Source: Helicobacter pylori (GTDB lineage Bacteria > Campylobacterota > Campylobacteria > Campylobacterales > Helicobacteraceae). Taken from it: 64,000 nt of DNA. The stretch's first letter is position 1; every line of letters begins with the position of its first letter. The position numbers were made by a program, and so were the translations under genes. The notes below the pieces were generated by a model. It did no database searches, was not told the origin of the DNA, and saw only the letters and a list, made by a program, of their open reading frames with translations. Below are positions 1-8,876 of the stretch, piece after piece. The stretch lies in contig NZ_LT635477.1 in NCBI RefSeq assembly GCF_900120335.1, forward strand, positions 868,001 through 932,000, written 5' to 3'.

Positions 1-226
1 TGCCTCCTGTAGTAACGACTAGATCGCATTGGTATTCATCGCACATTTTAATGAGCGATTTTTCAATCAAGTCCCTTTCATCAGCGACGATTTCATAATG
101 AAATTCTAAAGGATTGAGCAGATATTCGCTCAACACTTCTTGTATCGCCTTGCCGCTTAAATCTTCATAAACCCCTTTTGACGCCCTATCGCTCGCGCTC
201 AAAACGCCTATATGAATCGTTTGCAC
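1..226 (-). CDS. mogA: Molybdopterin adenylyltransferase MogA, N-terminal part (cut by window edge)
   Basis: Only about the first 75 codons lie in the window; the gene runs off the left edge. The start is taken as GTG at 224-226, behind an AAGGAG-type ribosome site. The product begins QTIHIGVLSASDRA, the usual opening of the MoaB/Mog family, and the last visible residues (VVTTGG) are the conserved TTGG motif that binds molybdopterin. Family role: adenylation of molybdopterin before molybdenum insertion. It lies 12 bp downstream of moaE in the same direction, so it is probably the last gene of a ribA-moaD-moaE-mogA transcription unit. Confidence 0.85.
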   Translation of the reverse strand, partial: MQTIHIGVLSASDRASKGVYEDLSGKAIQEVLSEYLLNPLEFHYEIVADERDLIEKSLIKMCDEYQCDLVVTTGG

Positions 227-238
227 TTTAACTCCTTT

Positions 239-676
239 TTAAGCTAAAAGCCCGCTCCCTTTTAAAAGGTGGCTTCTTTCTTTGGCATAGATGCGTTCAT
301 TATTGATCAAATCGTATTTCCAAATAGGGGCGTTACGCTTGAAATCTTCAATAAAATTTTCGTATAGTTCTAAGGCATTTTTTCTATTCTTTCCCATTAA
401 AACGCATAAAAATGAGCTTTGCCCTATCAAAACATCGCCCACGCTGTGCGCCATTTTTAACACCACGCCCAAGTCTTTAGCCTTATGGCGCCATTTTTCA
501 AACCAAGTCTTTAACAACGCTTCATAAATATCAAAACTCAAGCCTTGAATGTTACCCTCTTCCCTCACAATCCCCACAAACACACAAAACGCTCCAAAGT
601 TTTTCATGCGAGCTTCCTCTTGGTAGGTTTTCAAAAGCTCGCTAGTATCCAATGCCCCTTGAATGATTTTTAACAC
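239..676 (-). CDS. moaE: Molybdopterin synthase catalytic subunit MoaE
   Basis: 145 residues, the normal size for MoaE. MoaE is the large subunit of molybdopterin synthase, which moves sulfur from the MoaD C-terminus onto cyclic pyranopterin monophosphate. Family features visible: GAFCVFVGIVR near residue 30, an AHSVGDVLIGQ segment in mid-protein, and the PIWKYD segment near residue 117, corresponding to the conserved PIWK active-site region. Its ATG directly abuts the moaD stop codon, which suggests translational coupling of the two subunits. Function is assigned from family motifs and context. Confidence 0.9.
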   Translation of the reverse strand: MLKIIQGALDTSELLKTYQEEARMKNFGAFCVFVGIVREEGNIQGLSFDIYEALLKTWFEKWRHKAKDLGVVLKMAHSVGDVLIGQSSFLCVLMGKNRKNALELYENFIEDFKRNAPIWKYDLINNERIYAKERSHLLKGSGLLA

Positions 677-901
677 CTAGCCCCCACAAACCGGTGGCAA
701 CAAACTGATCACATCGCCATCTTTTAAAGGTGCATCTAAATTGTCTATTAAGTGATCATTAAGGGCTATCGCGCAAACGCCCAACCACTCTTTTAAGCCC
801 TCTTTTTCTTGTAAAATCGCTCTTAATTCCTTTAAATCACTCGCTTTGACGAAAAAATTTTCTTCTTTTATGGGTCCAAAAAATCGCACTTCCACCATCA
901 T
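677..901 (-). CDS. moaD: Molybdopterin synthase sulfur carrier subunit MoaD
   Basis: 74-residue ubiquitin-like sulfur carrier. The C-terminus ends PPVCGG; the terminal Gly-Gly is the site adenylated and thiocarboxylated by a MoeB-type enzyme. A ThiF/MoeB-like protein at 12005-12772 is the natural candidate within this window. MoaD pairs with MoaE, encoded immediately downstream with no gap. The cysteine just before Gly-Gly is unusual but leaves the tail intact. A 72-bp gap separates it from ribA upstream, so a separate promoter is possible. Confidence 0.9.
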   Translation of the reverse strand: MMVEVRFFGPIKEENFFVKASDLKELRAILQEKEGLKEWLGVCAIALNDHLIDNLDAPLKDGDVISLLPPVCGG

Positions 902-973
902 TTACCCTTATATTTAATCTTTTAAAAGCATGATTTTAATATTTTTAAAACCTCTTTAAAGCGCTCATGGTTT

Positions 974-1552
974 TCATAATAAATGCCCCATTTTGAGCTT
1001 TTTGACTTCCAAATACCCTTGATTGTGCTCATTAGCGCACACGATCAAGCTCTCTCTTGTTACCTCAGCGTATTTTTCTAAAGCGGCGATTTTTTTAGGG
1101 TTGTTTGTGAGTAAGCGCATTTTTTTAATACGGTAGTATTCTAAAATTTCACCCGCAACACTATAATCCCTTTCATCGTCTTTAAACCCTATCATTTCAT
1201 TGGCTTGAATGGTATCATAGCCTTTATCCTGTAAAGCGTAGGCATTGACTTTGTTAAATAGCCCTATCCCACGCCCTTCTTGGCGCAAATAAATCACTAG
1301 CCCCCCTTCTTTAGAAATCCTTTCTAACGCCATTTGCAACGCCCCTCCGCAATCGCATTTTTGAGAGCCTAGAGCATCACCCGTTAAGCATTCTGAATGC
1401 AAACGCACTAAAGGGTTTTGAGAAAAATTAGGGGTGAAAATGACTAAATGATCTTTAGAGCCATTAGAACCCTTTTCTCTAAAACACTGGATACAAAACT
1501 CCCCAAATTGAGTGGGTAATTTGGCTTGGTTAGAAACTTCTAATCGTTTCAA
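974..1552 (-). CDS. ribA: GTP cyclohydrolase II RibA
   Basis: 192 residues, a stand-alone GTP cyclohydrolase II, the entry enzyme of riboflavin synthesis (GTP to 2,5-diamino-6-ribosylamino-pyrimidinone phosphate). The zinc-binding region is complete: [19 protein letters not shown] supplies the three cysteines. The RQEGRGIGL motif is the GTP and catalytic segment. The YDTIQAN segment also fits the family. The gene matters because the RibA-like half of the RibBA protein at 2567-3601 has lost these motifs, so this copy presumably carries the activity. Confidence 0.95.
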   Translation of the reverse strand: MKRLEVSNQAKLPTQFGEFCIQCFREKGSNGSKDHLVIFTPNFSQNPLVRLHSECLTGDALGSQKCDCGGALQMALERISKEGGLVIYLRQEGRGIGLFNKVNAYALQDKGYDTIQANEMIGFKDDERDYSVAGEILEYYRIKKMRLLTNNPKKIAALEKYAEVTRESLIVCANEHNQGYLEVKKLKMGHLL

Positions 1553-1640
1553 GGATACTCCTAAAATTAGTTTTAAAATGCGTCTTTTAAAAAAAGGTAT
1601 TCTATCAAAACTCTTTATAATTTTCTTAAATTTTAAGCTC

Positions 1641-2480
1641 TTAAAATTTGTAAGTCAAATTCAAACCATTGGGGCTTAAACTAGAACGGATTTCATGTTT
1701 ATTATAAATCCCTAAGGCTTCCCCAAGCCCTAAATCCCTAATGATAAAACCGATAGGATCCATAAGGGCGATAGCTAAACGCCCTAAAAATAAAGAGCCA
1801 AACAGCTTGCCTTCGTTGCGTTGGATATAGCGCGTGAGCTGGTAAAACCCTTCCCCTAAAATGGAGCCTAATAAAGGCGTGATCACTAAATCCTGCCAGC
1901 TAGGCACTTCCACAAACGCTTCCAAGCCATATTCCCAAAAAAGCGTGGAAGTGATAAAAGAAAAAAACGCTGAGGCCATCCAGCTAAACCCAGCCATGCG
2001 CGGTTGCATGTAATACATAGCCCCAAAATAAGGGTGCAAGATTTCATTAAAAATAAAACTATCATTGTCTAGTTTTGGCCCCATGCGGACATTTTCAAAC
2101 CAGCTTTTGACGCCAAACTTTTCTTTATCCCAATTCGTTACGCTCTCTGGCATGAGATACAACCCCACAATCCCTATCACCAAAGACACGCCCAAAATCC
2201 CAATACTTGCACCTAAATATTTCCAACGGCTATTAGGGGCATAAGGGATCGTGTTGCTCTTTTTAAACTTCTTTTTAAAGTGTTGCCAAATAAGATTTTT
2301 AGGATTTCGTCTCAGCGTTTCTTCTAATTGAACGCTATTAGCGTTTAAAAAACTACAGCCCAACCCCCAAATAATAACGCAAACCATCCAAATCTTTTGG
2401 AAGGTTTTTAGGAATATTTTCAATAATATTTTTAGGAATGTTTTTAATGAAATCAGCATAAACTTTATTATTACTCTCAT
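1641..2480 (-). CDS. DUF3943-type membrane-associated protein
   Basis: 279 residues with an N-terminal hydrophobic region and a further membrane segment near residues 88-108. The body carries a conserved block: [13 protein letters not shown], then [12 protein letters not shown], then [24 protein letters not shown] recognise this as the DUF3943 family of outer-envelope proteins of unknown function. The final residue is Phe, as in many outer-membrane beta-barrel proteins. The N-terminus is made of near-repeats of the LKIFLKTF type. It lies between ribA and ribBA in the same direction. The function is unknown and I do not assign one. Confidence 0.7.
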   Translation of the reverse strand: MRVIIKFMLISLKTFLKILLKIFLKTFQKIWMVCVIIWGLGCSFLNANSVQLEETLRRNPKNLIWQHFKKKFKKSNTIPYAPNSRWKYLGASIGILGVSLVIGIVGLYLMPESVTNWDKEKFGVKSWFENVRMGPKLDNDSFIFNEILHPYFGAMYYMQPRMAGFSWMASAFFSFITSTLFWEYGLEAFVEVPSWQDLVITPLLGSILGEGFYQLTRYIQRNEGKLFGSLFLGRLAIALMDPIGFIIRDLGLGEALGIYNKHEIRSSLSPNGLNLTYKF

Positions 2481-2566
2481 CAGGTTGCAAACTTTATCGC
2501 TTGACTTAAAAAGAGTTTATTATACCTTAAAAACATTACAACACATTCAGTAAAGCTTAACAAGCC

Positions 2567-3601
2567 TCAAAGGCTAATCGTTTCCACAAGCTTAAGCCCA
2601 AACCCGCTCAAAGCCTTATACTGCCTGTCTTCACAAGAGCTTAAGAGCCTGAAATCCTTTACCCCCAAATTTTTTAACACTAACGCCCCGATCCCAAAAT
2701 CTTTAACGATATTGTTTTGTTCAGAATGGGTGTTCATAAAGATCAAATAGCCCCCTTCGCGCTTCAAATATTCTAACGCTTTAAAAAACACTTCAAACGC
2801 ATCAGTCGTTAAAAAATCAAAATCCTCTTTGATAGGGTGGAAACGCACTAAAGGGGCTAAATCATGGGTTTTTGCGCCTTTAAACTTAAAAGCGTAATGG
2901 TTTTTTTGCTGGTGGTCTAAAAAAGTGTAGCATTGCGTTTGGTGTTTTAAAAATTCCCTTTCTTCTTGGCAAAACATTTTCAGCAAACTTTCATTTTCCA
3001 AACGATAACTAATCAAATCAGAAACATAGAGGGTTTTAAGGTTGTGTTTAAGGGCAAAGTCGCTCAAAAATTTATCCCCCCTTCTCGCCATAGAGCCGTC
3101 TTCTTTCATGATTTCACAAATCACGCTCACGGGCTTTAATCCAGCTAATTTGCACAAATCCACGCTCGCTTCAGTATGACCCGTGCGCGCTAACACGCCT
3201 CCATCTTTTGCGATCAAAGGGAAAATATGCCCCGGGCGCACAAAATCGCTCGGTTTAGTGGTGTCTTTACACAATAATTCAATCGTCAAATGCCTTTCAA
3301 AAGCAGAAATCCCGGTTTTGGCTTCTTTAGCGTCAATGGAAACCGTGAAAGCGGTCTCATGGTTAGAATCATTCACGCTAACCATAGGAGGTAATTCAAA
3401 TTTGTTCGCTAAATCTTTGGTTAAAGACACGCAAATCAACCCCCTAGCATGCGTGGCCATGAAATTGATTTTCTCAGGGGTAGAAAAAATCCCAGCTAAA
3501 ACCAAATCCCCCTCATTTTCTCTGTCTTCATCGTCCATGACAATGAGCATTTCGCCATTTTTATACGCTTCTAAAGCTTCAGTAACTCTTCTTAAGATCA
3601 T
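2567..3601 (-). CDS. ribBA: RibBA: DHBP synthase with degenerate GTP cyclohydrolase II domain
   Basis: 344 residues. The N-terminal ~200 residues are 3,4-dihydroxy-2-butanone 4-phosphate synthase, which acts on ribulose 5-phosphate. The acidic metal-binding loop DDEDRENEGD (near residue 23) and the RTGHTEASVDL segment (near residue 138) are intact. The C-terminal ~140 residues align in position with GTP cyclohydrolase II, but the cysteine zinc site and the EGRG motif are missing; only the final SGFGLKLVE-like segment remains. The C-terminal half is therefore probably catalytically dead, consistent with a separate ribA at 974-1552. A Fur-box-like palindrome at 3684-3698 lies upstream, suggesting iron regulation. 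Confidence 0.9.
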   Translation of the reverse strand: MILRRVTEALEAYKNGEMLIVMDDEDRENEGDLVLAGIFSTPEKINFMATHARGLICVSLTKDLANKFELPPMVSVNDSNHETAFTVSIDAKEAKTGISAFERHLTIELLCKDTTKPSDFVRPGHIFPLIAKDGGVLARTGHTEASVDLCKLAGLKPVSVICEIMKEDGSMARRGDKFLSDFALKHNLKTLYVSDLISYRLENESLLKMFCQEEREFLKHQTQCYTFLDHQQKNHYAFKFKGAKTHDLAPLVRFHPIKEDFDFLTTDAFEVFFKALEYLKREGGYLIFMNTHSEQNNIVKDFGIGALVLKNLGVKDFRLLSSCEDRQYKALSGFGLKLVETISL

Positions 3602-3683
3602 TCTAACTCCCTAAGTCTCATTCCCCCTAGTCTCATCCAATTAAAAATTAATTGAGATTGTGAAAAAAGAAATATAGCATGTT

Positions 3684-3698
3684 TAATAACGATTATTA
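3684..3698. promoter_or_regulatory. Fur-box-like palindrome upstream of ribBA
   Basis: TAATAACGATTATTA is a perfect 6-3-6 inverted repeat. It is very close to the H. pylori Fur consensus TAATAATnATTATTA, differing at one position of the arms and spacer. It lies about 83 bp upstream of the ribBA start. Iron and Fur dependence of ribBA in H. pylori is, to my memory, reported. Binding here is inferred. Confidence 0.6.
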
Positions 3699-3810
3699 CT
3701 TTATTGCTTTATTTAGCAAACCGCTTAAGTCTTTAAATCAATTGAATGAAACTTCCCCTATATGCAAGAAATGCTCAAAGACTTATTCTAATGTTTGCAA
3801 ATTCTAATAA

Positions 3811-4662
3811 TTAGTTTTTTCTAATAATTGGTTTTGAGCTATATCTAAAAACTTTATCCAAGATTTTAACCACGCTTTTGTGTAAAAAACGGCCAATCCT
3901 GATGCTTAAAGGTAATTTTTTAGGCCTTTGTTTTTCTGTGTTGGAGTTTTGAGCGTTCATCCCGTCGCAAGCGATCGCAAATTCTTCTAACACATAGTTT
4001 TTGACCCCATGCCAATAATGCCTATCCATCACGCAATCTATAGGCATCACCCATTCTTTCGCGCTGTATTTCAATAATTTTTGCGCGGCTTTTGGGGCTA
4101 AAACATACCCTTGAGTGCCAATGCCATCTTTAAAATTTAGGATTTGAGAAATTCCTTTAACGGGAGTCTTTTGTTTAGCCACATTTTCTTCTAAATGCAT
4201 CAAGCGGATATAGCCTAATTCGTTGATGTGCTGGCGGCAAAATTCCAAACTCTCTTTAAAATGTTCTTTTACAATAATATCGTCTTCTAAAATACAGATC
4301 GCTTCATTGAGTTCTATGCATTTTTGCCACAACGAATAATGGCTCGCATAGCACCCAAGCTCCCCAAACCCCATCCTCTTCCCGCAATGCTTGATCGCAT
4401 GAAAGAAATTTTTTAACGCACAAGGGGGGTGTTTTTCATTCTTACAAAAAACTAATAAATCTTCAATCACAAAAGAAGGATGCAAATGCTCTAAAATCAA
4501 GGGGTGTAATTGAGTGGGAGAGATTTTAGAATAGATCGCATCAAAAATTTCATAAGAGACCCCTTGAAGTTTAAGGCTCTCTAAAAGGGGGGTTATATGA
4601 GTTTCTTTTAAAGAAAAATTGTGACAGGTTTTGGGGCTTAAATGAATAATAAAAACACGCAT
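3811..4662 (-). CDS. Family 25 glycosyltransferase (LPS galactosyltransferase-like)
   Basis: About 283 residues when started at the ATG at 4660-4662, giving MRVFIIHLSPKTC, which lines up with its paralogue at 22977. An ATG 33 bp further upstream would add an unconserved leader. Family GT25 hallmarks: GELGCYASHYSLWQKCIE in mid-protein, then ICILEDDIIV (the DxD-like metal and sugar-nucleotide site), then GTQGYVLAPKAA. GT25 enzymes of this kind extend lipopolysaccharide glycans, including Lewis-antigen backbones. The C-terminal ~35 residues are basic and suit peripheral membrane contact. Acceptor specificity cannot be read from sequence. Confidence 0.8.
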   Translation of the reverse strand: MRVFIIHLSPKTCHNFSLKETHITPLLESLKLQGVSYEIFDAIYSKISPTQLHPLILEHLHPSFVIEDLLVFCKNEKHPPCALKNFFHAIKHCGKRMGFGELGCYASHYSLWQKCIELNEAICILEDDIIVKEHFKESLEFCRQHINELGYIRLMHLEENVAKQKTPVKGISQILNFKDGIGTQGYVLAPKAAQKLLKYSAKEWVMPIDCVMDRHYWHGVKNYVLEEFAIACDGMNAQNSNTEKQRPKKLPLSIRIGRFLHKSVVKILDKVFRYSSKPIIRKN

Positions 4663-4730
4663 GTTAGCCTTAATTCTTAATACAAATAAAATCAATATTA
4701 AACAGATTTACATTCTAGCGCAAATTTTAG

Positions 4731-4736
4731 TAAAAT
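4731..4736 (+). promoter_or_regulatory. -10 element of the YgjP-like gene
   Basis: TAAAAT sits 7 bp upstream of the ATG at 4744. Transcription from it would start about at the A of the start codon, so the mRNA may be leaderless. No ribosome-binding sequence precedes the ATG. Confidence 0.45.
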
Positions 4737-4743
4737 ACGCACC

Positions 4744-5364
4744 ATGTTAGATGATATTCCTATTACCATTCAAAAAAGTAAAAAAATCAAAACCCTAAGC
4801 TTGAATATCACGCCTTCTTTAGAAGTGATTCTAAAAATGCCTGATTCCTGCCCTCAAGCTAGGGCGAACGCTTTTTTAAAAGAGCAAGAAGCTTGGCTAA
4901 AAAAAACCCTTTTAGCGATGCAAGAAAAACACTCCCTTTTACACTCGCGCCTAGAAACCTATCAAAATAAAATCCTTGTGTTTGATGAGGTGAAAAACGC
5001 CAACGATTACACCCTAACAGATCTTAAAAAAATCTTAAAAACTTATTTGGAGCGAAAACTCCCCTTAATCGCTCAAAAAATGCAAACTTCCTATACCGGT
5101 TTTAGTGTTAGGAATAACGCCAAAGTTTTAGGGAGCTGCTCTTATCATAACCGCTTGAGTTTCGCTCTTTTATTGGTTTGCGCCCAAAAAGAAGCGATTG
5201 ATTACGTCATCATCCATGAGCTCGCCCACACGATCCACAAAAACCATTCCAAAAATTTCTGGCGTTGCGTAAAAACCTTTTGCCCTAATTACCGCGCTCT
5301 AAGAGATCATTTAAAACAAAGGGTTGTTTTTTATACCCAACTGCTCAAGCCATTACAGCCATAA
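4744..5364 (+). CDS. YgjP-like zinc metallopeptidase domain protein (DUF45)
   Basis: 206 residues. The N-terminal part is a strand-rich domain typical of YgjP/DUF45 proteins. The C-terminal half has the zinc metallopeptidase signature HELAHTIHKNHSKNFW (HExxH near residue 159, with a downstream His in the NHSKNFW element). YNRLSF-type and GSCSYHNR motifs precede it, as in the family. The cellular substrate is unknown. It is divergent from the GT25 gene to its left and convergent with fecA to its right. A probable -10 directly before the ATG and no Shine-Dalgarno sequence suggest leaderless translation. Confidence 0.75.
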   Translation: MLDDIPITIQKSKKIKTLSLNITPSLEVILKMPDSCPQARANAFLKEQEAWLKKTLLAMQEKHSLLHSRLETYQNKILVFDEVKNANDYTLTDLKKILKTYLERKLPLIAQKMQTSYTGFSVRNNAKVLGSCSYHNRLSFALLLVCAQKEAIDYVIIHELAHTIHKNHSKNFWRCVKTFCPNYRALRDHLKQRVVFYTQLLKPLQP

Positions 5365-5374
5365 AGATTAAACC

Positions 5375-7752
5375 TTAAAAATTATAGCTCACATACGCTG
5401 TGATGCTTCTAGGAGGCGCGGCTTCTTTTCCGTTAGGGCTAGTGCCTATCCCACTAAACCAATATTTCATGTTAAAAATGTTATTGATTTGCAAGCTCGC
5501 ATGAACGCTTTGCTTTTTGCGTTCCCACAAAGTGCTAGAAATTTGCAAATTCCACACCCAATACCACGGCGTCATGCCCGCTGTTCTGGTGGTGATAGCC
5601 CCGTTTTTAATCGTGGGCGCGTATTGAATGAAAGGCACGGTGTTTAACACATCGCTATAAGCGCGGCTATAAAAGAAAGAGCTCAACCCAATCGTGGTTT
5701 TGGCGTAAGTGTAGCTCGCGTCTAAAATGAATTGGTGCGGGCTTACAAAAGGGAGTTTTTTGCCAAAAATATCTTTTTTAGGCCCTTTATGATTAGCAGG
5801 GTTAGTGACCATCGTGTGGCTTGTGATATTAGCGTCTATGAAAGTGTAAGCCGCATGGAAATTAAGCCCTCTAATTGGCGTGTAATACAATTCCAACTCC
5901 ACGCCTTGCGATCTCGCATTGACCGGCTCTCTGTTATCCCCATAGCGCCCGGTAAAATAGTTATTCGCAAAAATCACAAAATAATTCGCGTTAAAACTCA
6001 CTTGATTGTTGAAATAATATCTTGAGCCGCCCTCCATGACATTAAAGATTTGAAAATAATCCGTGCTTGTGCCTGTAAAATTACCGATATTGCTGAATTG
6101 GGGCGGGATGTAGCTCCTTTGATAGTTGAAATAAAACAACAATTCTTTAATGGGTTTATAGCCGACATTCACTGCCGGATTCCACTGGTTATAACGCTCT
6201 TTCGTGGTTTTTGGGGTTTGGCCTGCCTTAAAAGGGGGAGCGTCTTTTTTTTCATAATTTAAAAAGGTGTATCTCAAACCCGGCGTGATCGTTAGCATGC
6301 CGTTATTGAAATTGATTTCATCGCTGGCATACACGGCGGTATAATTGTTGAAATTATTGAGCGAAGTTCCTGCATCAAACCCACTGCCATTATTAGGCAT
6401 GCTAGGGTTTTTCCTAGTGGTGGATCGGCGGTATAAATCTTCGGTTAAAAACCGCATTCCCATGTTAAAAGTTTGTTTGACTTTACCGGTATTGACAACG
6501 AGGTTGAGTTTTGGCTCAAAGGCATTCACCACGAAGCGGCGGATCTGATCAAAAAATTGCCAACAAGGGCTATTCGTATCGCTATAAGAATACAAACCGC
6601 AATTAGGGTTAGTCGCGCTGATTTCCCCCTTTCCTTTAAAGGGTAAAATCTTATTTTGACTGCTCATATACACGCTTTGGTATTGGTTAGAAAACGCAAA
6701 ATCCCTGCTCATGTCATGCGTGAAATAAGTGAATTTAAAATCGCCCCCCACTTTCCTATCCGGATCGCCAAAATAATTTTGATACACGATCCCAAAGCGT
6801 TTGGCTCGCCCTCCATCTTGATTGTCAGGGCGCTCGTTGATGAAGCGGTTATAGGCGTAATCTTGAGCGCTCAAAGTGCCTGGATGGTAAGAATTGTATT
6901 GATAATACTGGTAATAGGCTTTAAAAGTATTGGTCGCATTAATCTTATAAACCGCATCAAGCAAGTAATTCTGCACCTTTGTAGGGCTATCTTGCCTGAA
7001 ACCTTGCCCATTAATCCAATTGCCTTGCATGCTAATGCCTATATACTTACCCAACATCCCGGCCGTTCTCCCATAAGTGTTAAACAGCATTTGGTTTCCT
7101 AAAGTTTGGGCTAAGGGCTTGCCTTTTTCCTCGGGATCGACAAAATTCCCATTAGAGGATCGCCCCCAAAAAGTGATCCTTTCAGCCGCTTGATTTTCCC
7201 ACTCTTTTGGGATTTCTTTAGTGATGACATTCACCACGCCTCCAAAAGTGTTAGGTCCGTATTGGACGCTTGTGCCGCCCTTAATCACATCAATCCTATC
7301 CACTGACTGGAAAGTAACAGGGAAAATTGCTAGTTCAATATTGGAATACGGCGCGCCATAAATGGGGATTCCATTGACTAAAATCATGTTGGTGTTGCTA
7401 TGCCCGTTACCGCCCCACCAAAACCGCGCACTGAAATTTTAGGCAGCACGCCCGTGCCTGTAGCGTCTCTGATTTGAATCCCTGGCACATTTTGCAAGGC
7501 GTTTTCAATATTCAAATTCCCCGTTTTTTTGAGTTCCTTGTTGGAAATCACCGTGCGAGAGCTTGTGGAATTACGCACCTCTTCGCTTTGCCATGAAAGC
7601 GGGGCGCTTGGATTGAATTTTTGCTCGGTGGTTGTAACTTTTTTTAAAAAATGGTGCTTATCTTTCGCGCTCATAAAAGAATTAAAAGATAAAAAAGTCA
7701 AAACGACCGACGCTAAAAAATACGGGGTTTTTACCCTCAAATAACCATTCAT
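5375..7752 (-). pseudogene. fecA2: FecA-type TonB-dependent outer-membrane receptor, frameshifted
   Basis: Two collinear pieces of one receptor. Residues 1-122 (start 7752) hold a signal peptide and the first part of the plug (VPGIQIRDATGTG, ISVRGFGG). Then the frame is lost. A second open frame of about 670 residues from 7387 resumes at MILVNGIPIYG, continues the plug (DVIKGGTSVQYGPNTFGGVVNVI) and the beta-barrel, and ends in a terminal Phe. Inserting one base near the C4 tract at 7413-7416 (G4 on the coding strand) restores GGGGNGHSNTN across the join, for a total near 793 residues. Family role: uptake of ferric chelates driven by TonB. Either a real one-base deletion or a sequencing error fits. 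Upstream, 7800-7814 resembles a Fur site. Confidence 0.85.
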
Positions 7753-7799
7753 TATGATAACCTTTCTTATTTAATTCAAACCGATGCATATTATAAAAA

Positions 7800-7814
7800 T
7801 AATTATTATAATTA
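7800..7814. promoter_or_regulatory. Fur/NikR-like AT palindrome upstream of fecA
   Basis: TAATTATTATAATTA is a 6-3-6 palindrome about 48 bp upstream of the fecA start, inside a very AT-rich stretch. It resembles the H. pylori Fur box (TAATAATnATTATTA) less well than the ribBA site. Regulation of FecA-type receptors by Fur is established in H. pylori; this exact site is an inference. Confidence 0.4.
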
Positions 7815-7950
7815 ACTTAAATTTTGAAGTTTGATTCTATTGATTTACAATTTGTTATCAAAACGATTTGAAAAAAGTTTTTAGTGTTTTTTAAACAAGT
7901 TGCTAAGCGTTTTTTAAAACAGAATGTTAGGGGGTTTTAGAATGCGTTAT

Positions 7951-8310
7951 TTATCTATTTGACGAAGAAACCATCACGACTGCTATCGCAAAACCAGCGT
8001 CATGGCTGATACTCGCGCTCAAGCTTTGGATGTTAAAATAATCCATTTTTTCTTTAGAAAGGGTGATTAAGGGGGCGTTTTTAGGGCTTTTAGAAATACG
8101 CATATCCAAAAAACTCAATTCCTTACCAATGCCCACTTGAAGGGCTTTAGAGCAAGCCTCTTTAAGCGCGAAAAACCCGGCGATACTGCTAAATTTATCC
8201 TTGCATAAAACAATCTCACCTGGCGATAAAAAACGCTCTAAAAACCTCATTTCAAAGCGTTTCACGCACTTTTCTATCCTAGCAATAGAGACAATATCTA
8301 TGCCAATCAT
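7951..8310 (-). CDS. acpS: Holo-[acyl-carrier-protein] synthase AcpS
   Basis: 119 residues, normal for AcpS. The enzyme transfers 4'-phosphopantetheine from CoA to the serine of acyl carrier protein. The N-terminal MIGIDIVSIARIE carries the conserved magnesium-binding Asp (GIDIV). The mid-protein GFFALKEACSKAL segment matches the family WxxKEAxxKAL motif, with the catalytic Glu-Ala after Lys. The start is 6 bp from the end of fliL upstream in the same direction, so co-transcription is likely although the functions are unrelated. Confidence 0.92.
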   Translation of the reverse strand: MIGIDIVSIARIEKCVKRFEMRFLERFLSPGEIVLCKDKFSSIAGFFALKEACSKALQVGIGKELSFLDMRISKSPKNAPLITLSKEKMDYFNIQSLSASISHDAGFAIAVVMVSSSNR

Positions 8311-8316
8311 TTAAAA

Positions 8317-8868
8317 TTATTGAATAATGAAATCAGTGAAAAAGACATTTTTAATAAAGCCATCGATCAAAAACGAATTCAAATGGCTCTTAATTTCATC
8401 TTTAAGCTTGTTTTTGCCTTTGTTAGTAACCACTTCTTCCACGCTTTTAGACGATAGAATCTCTATAATCGTGTCCTTAATCGCTGTGTCCTTAACCTTG
8501 ACTTCATTCAAAAGCTTTTCATTGCTCAATTCTAACGAAATGGAAGCCTTAAGGTAGCGTCTGCCATTTTGAGAAACCAAATTCACCGCAAAAGGCGCAT
8601 CAATCGCATACAAAGGCCCAAGCACCAAATATTGCTGGATATTAGAGCCTTCTTTGGCTTCTTGATTTTTGTTCGCCATAGGATTAGCTTGGACTTCTTG
8701 GATGTTTTTAGAAGCGTTTTCTTTGGATTCTTCCTTATTCCCCATAAGCAGCATGATAATCACCCCCACCAATAAAAGCATCACTAGCACGCTTCCAATA
8801 ATGACAAATAAAAGGGCTTTGCTTTTTTTGGGGGGTTGTTGCGCGGTATTTTCTTGTTCTTCTGCCAT
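8317..8868 (-). CDS. fliL: Flagellar basal-body protein FliL
   Basis: 183 residues. A short cytoplasmic N-terminus rich in Gln and Lys is followed by one strong membrane segment (LLFVIIGSVLVMLLLVGVII, about residues 19-40), a charged linker and a periplasmic domain beginning near QQYLVLGPLYAIDAPFAVNL. The C-terminal half ends in VFFTDFIIQ, like other FliL proteins. FliL surrounds the MotAB stator in the periplasm and supports torque. It lies between acpS and rsmD rather than with other flagellar genes, as is common in H. pylori. Confidence 0.85.
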   Translation of the reverse strand: MAEEQENTAQQPPKKSKALLFVIIGSVLVMLLLVGVIIMLLMGNKEESKENASKNIQEVQANPMANKNQEAKEGSNIQQYLVLGPLYAIDAPFAVNLVSQNGRRYLKASISLELSNEKLLNEVKVKDTAIKDTIIEILSSKSVEEVVTNKGKNKLKDEIKSHLNSFLIDGFIKNVFFTDFIIQ

Positions 8869-8876
8869 GCCTATTC

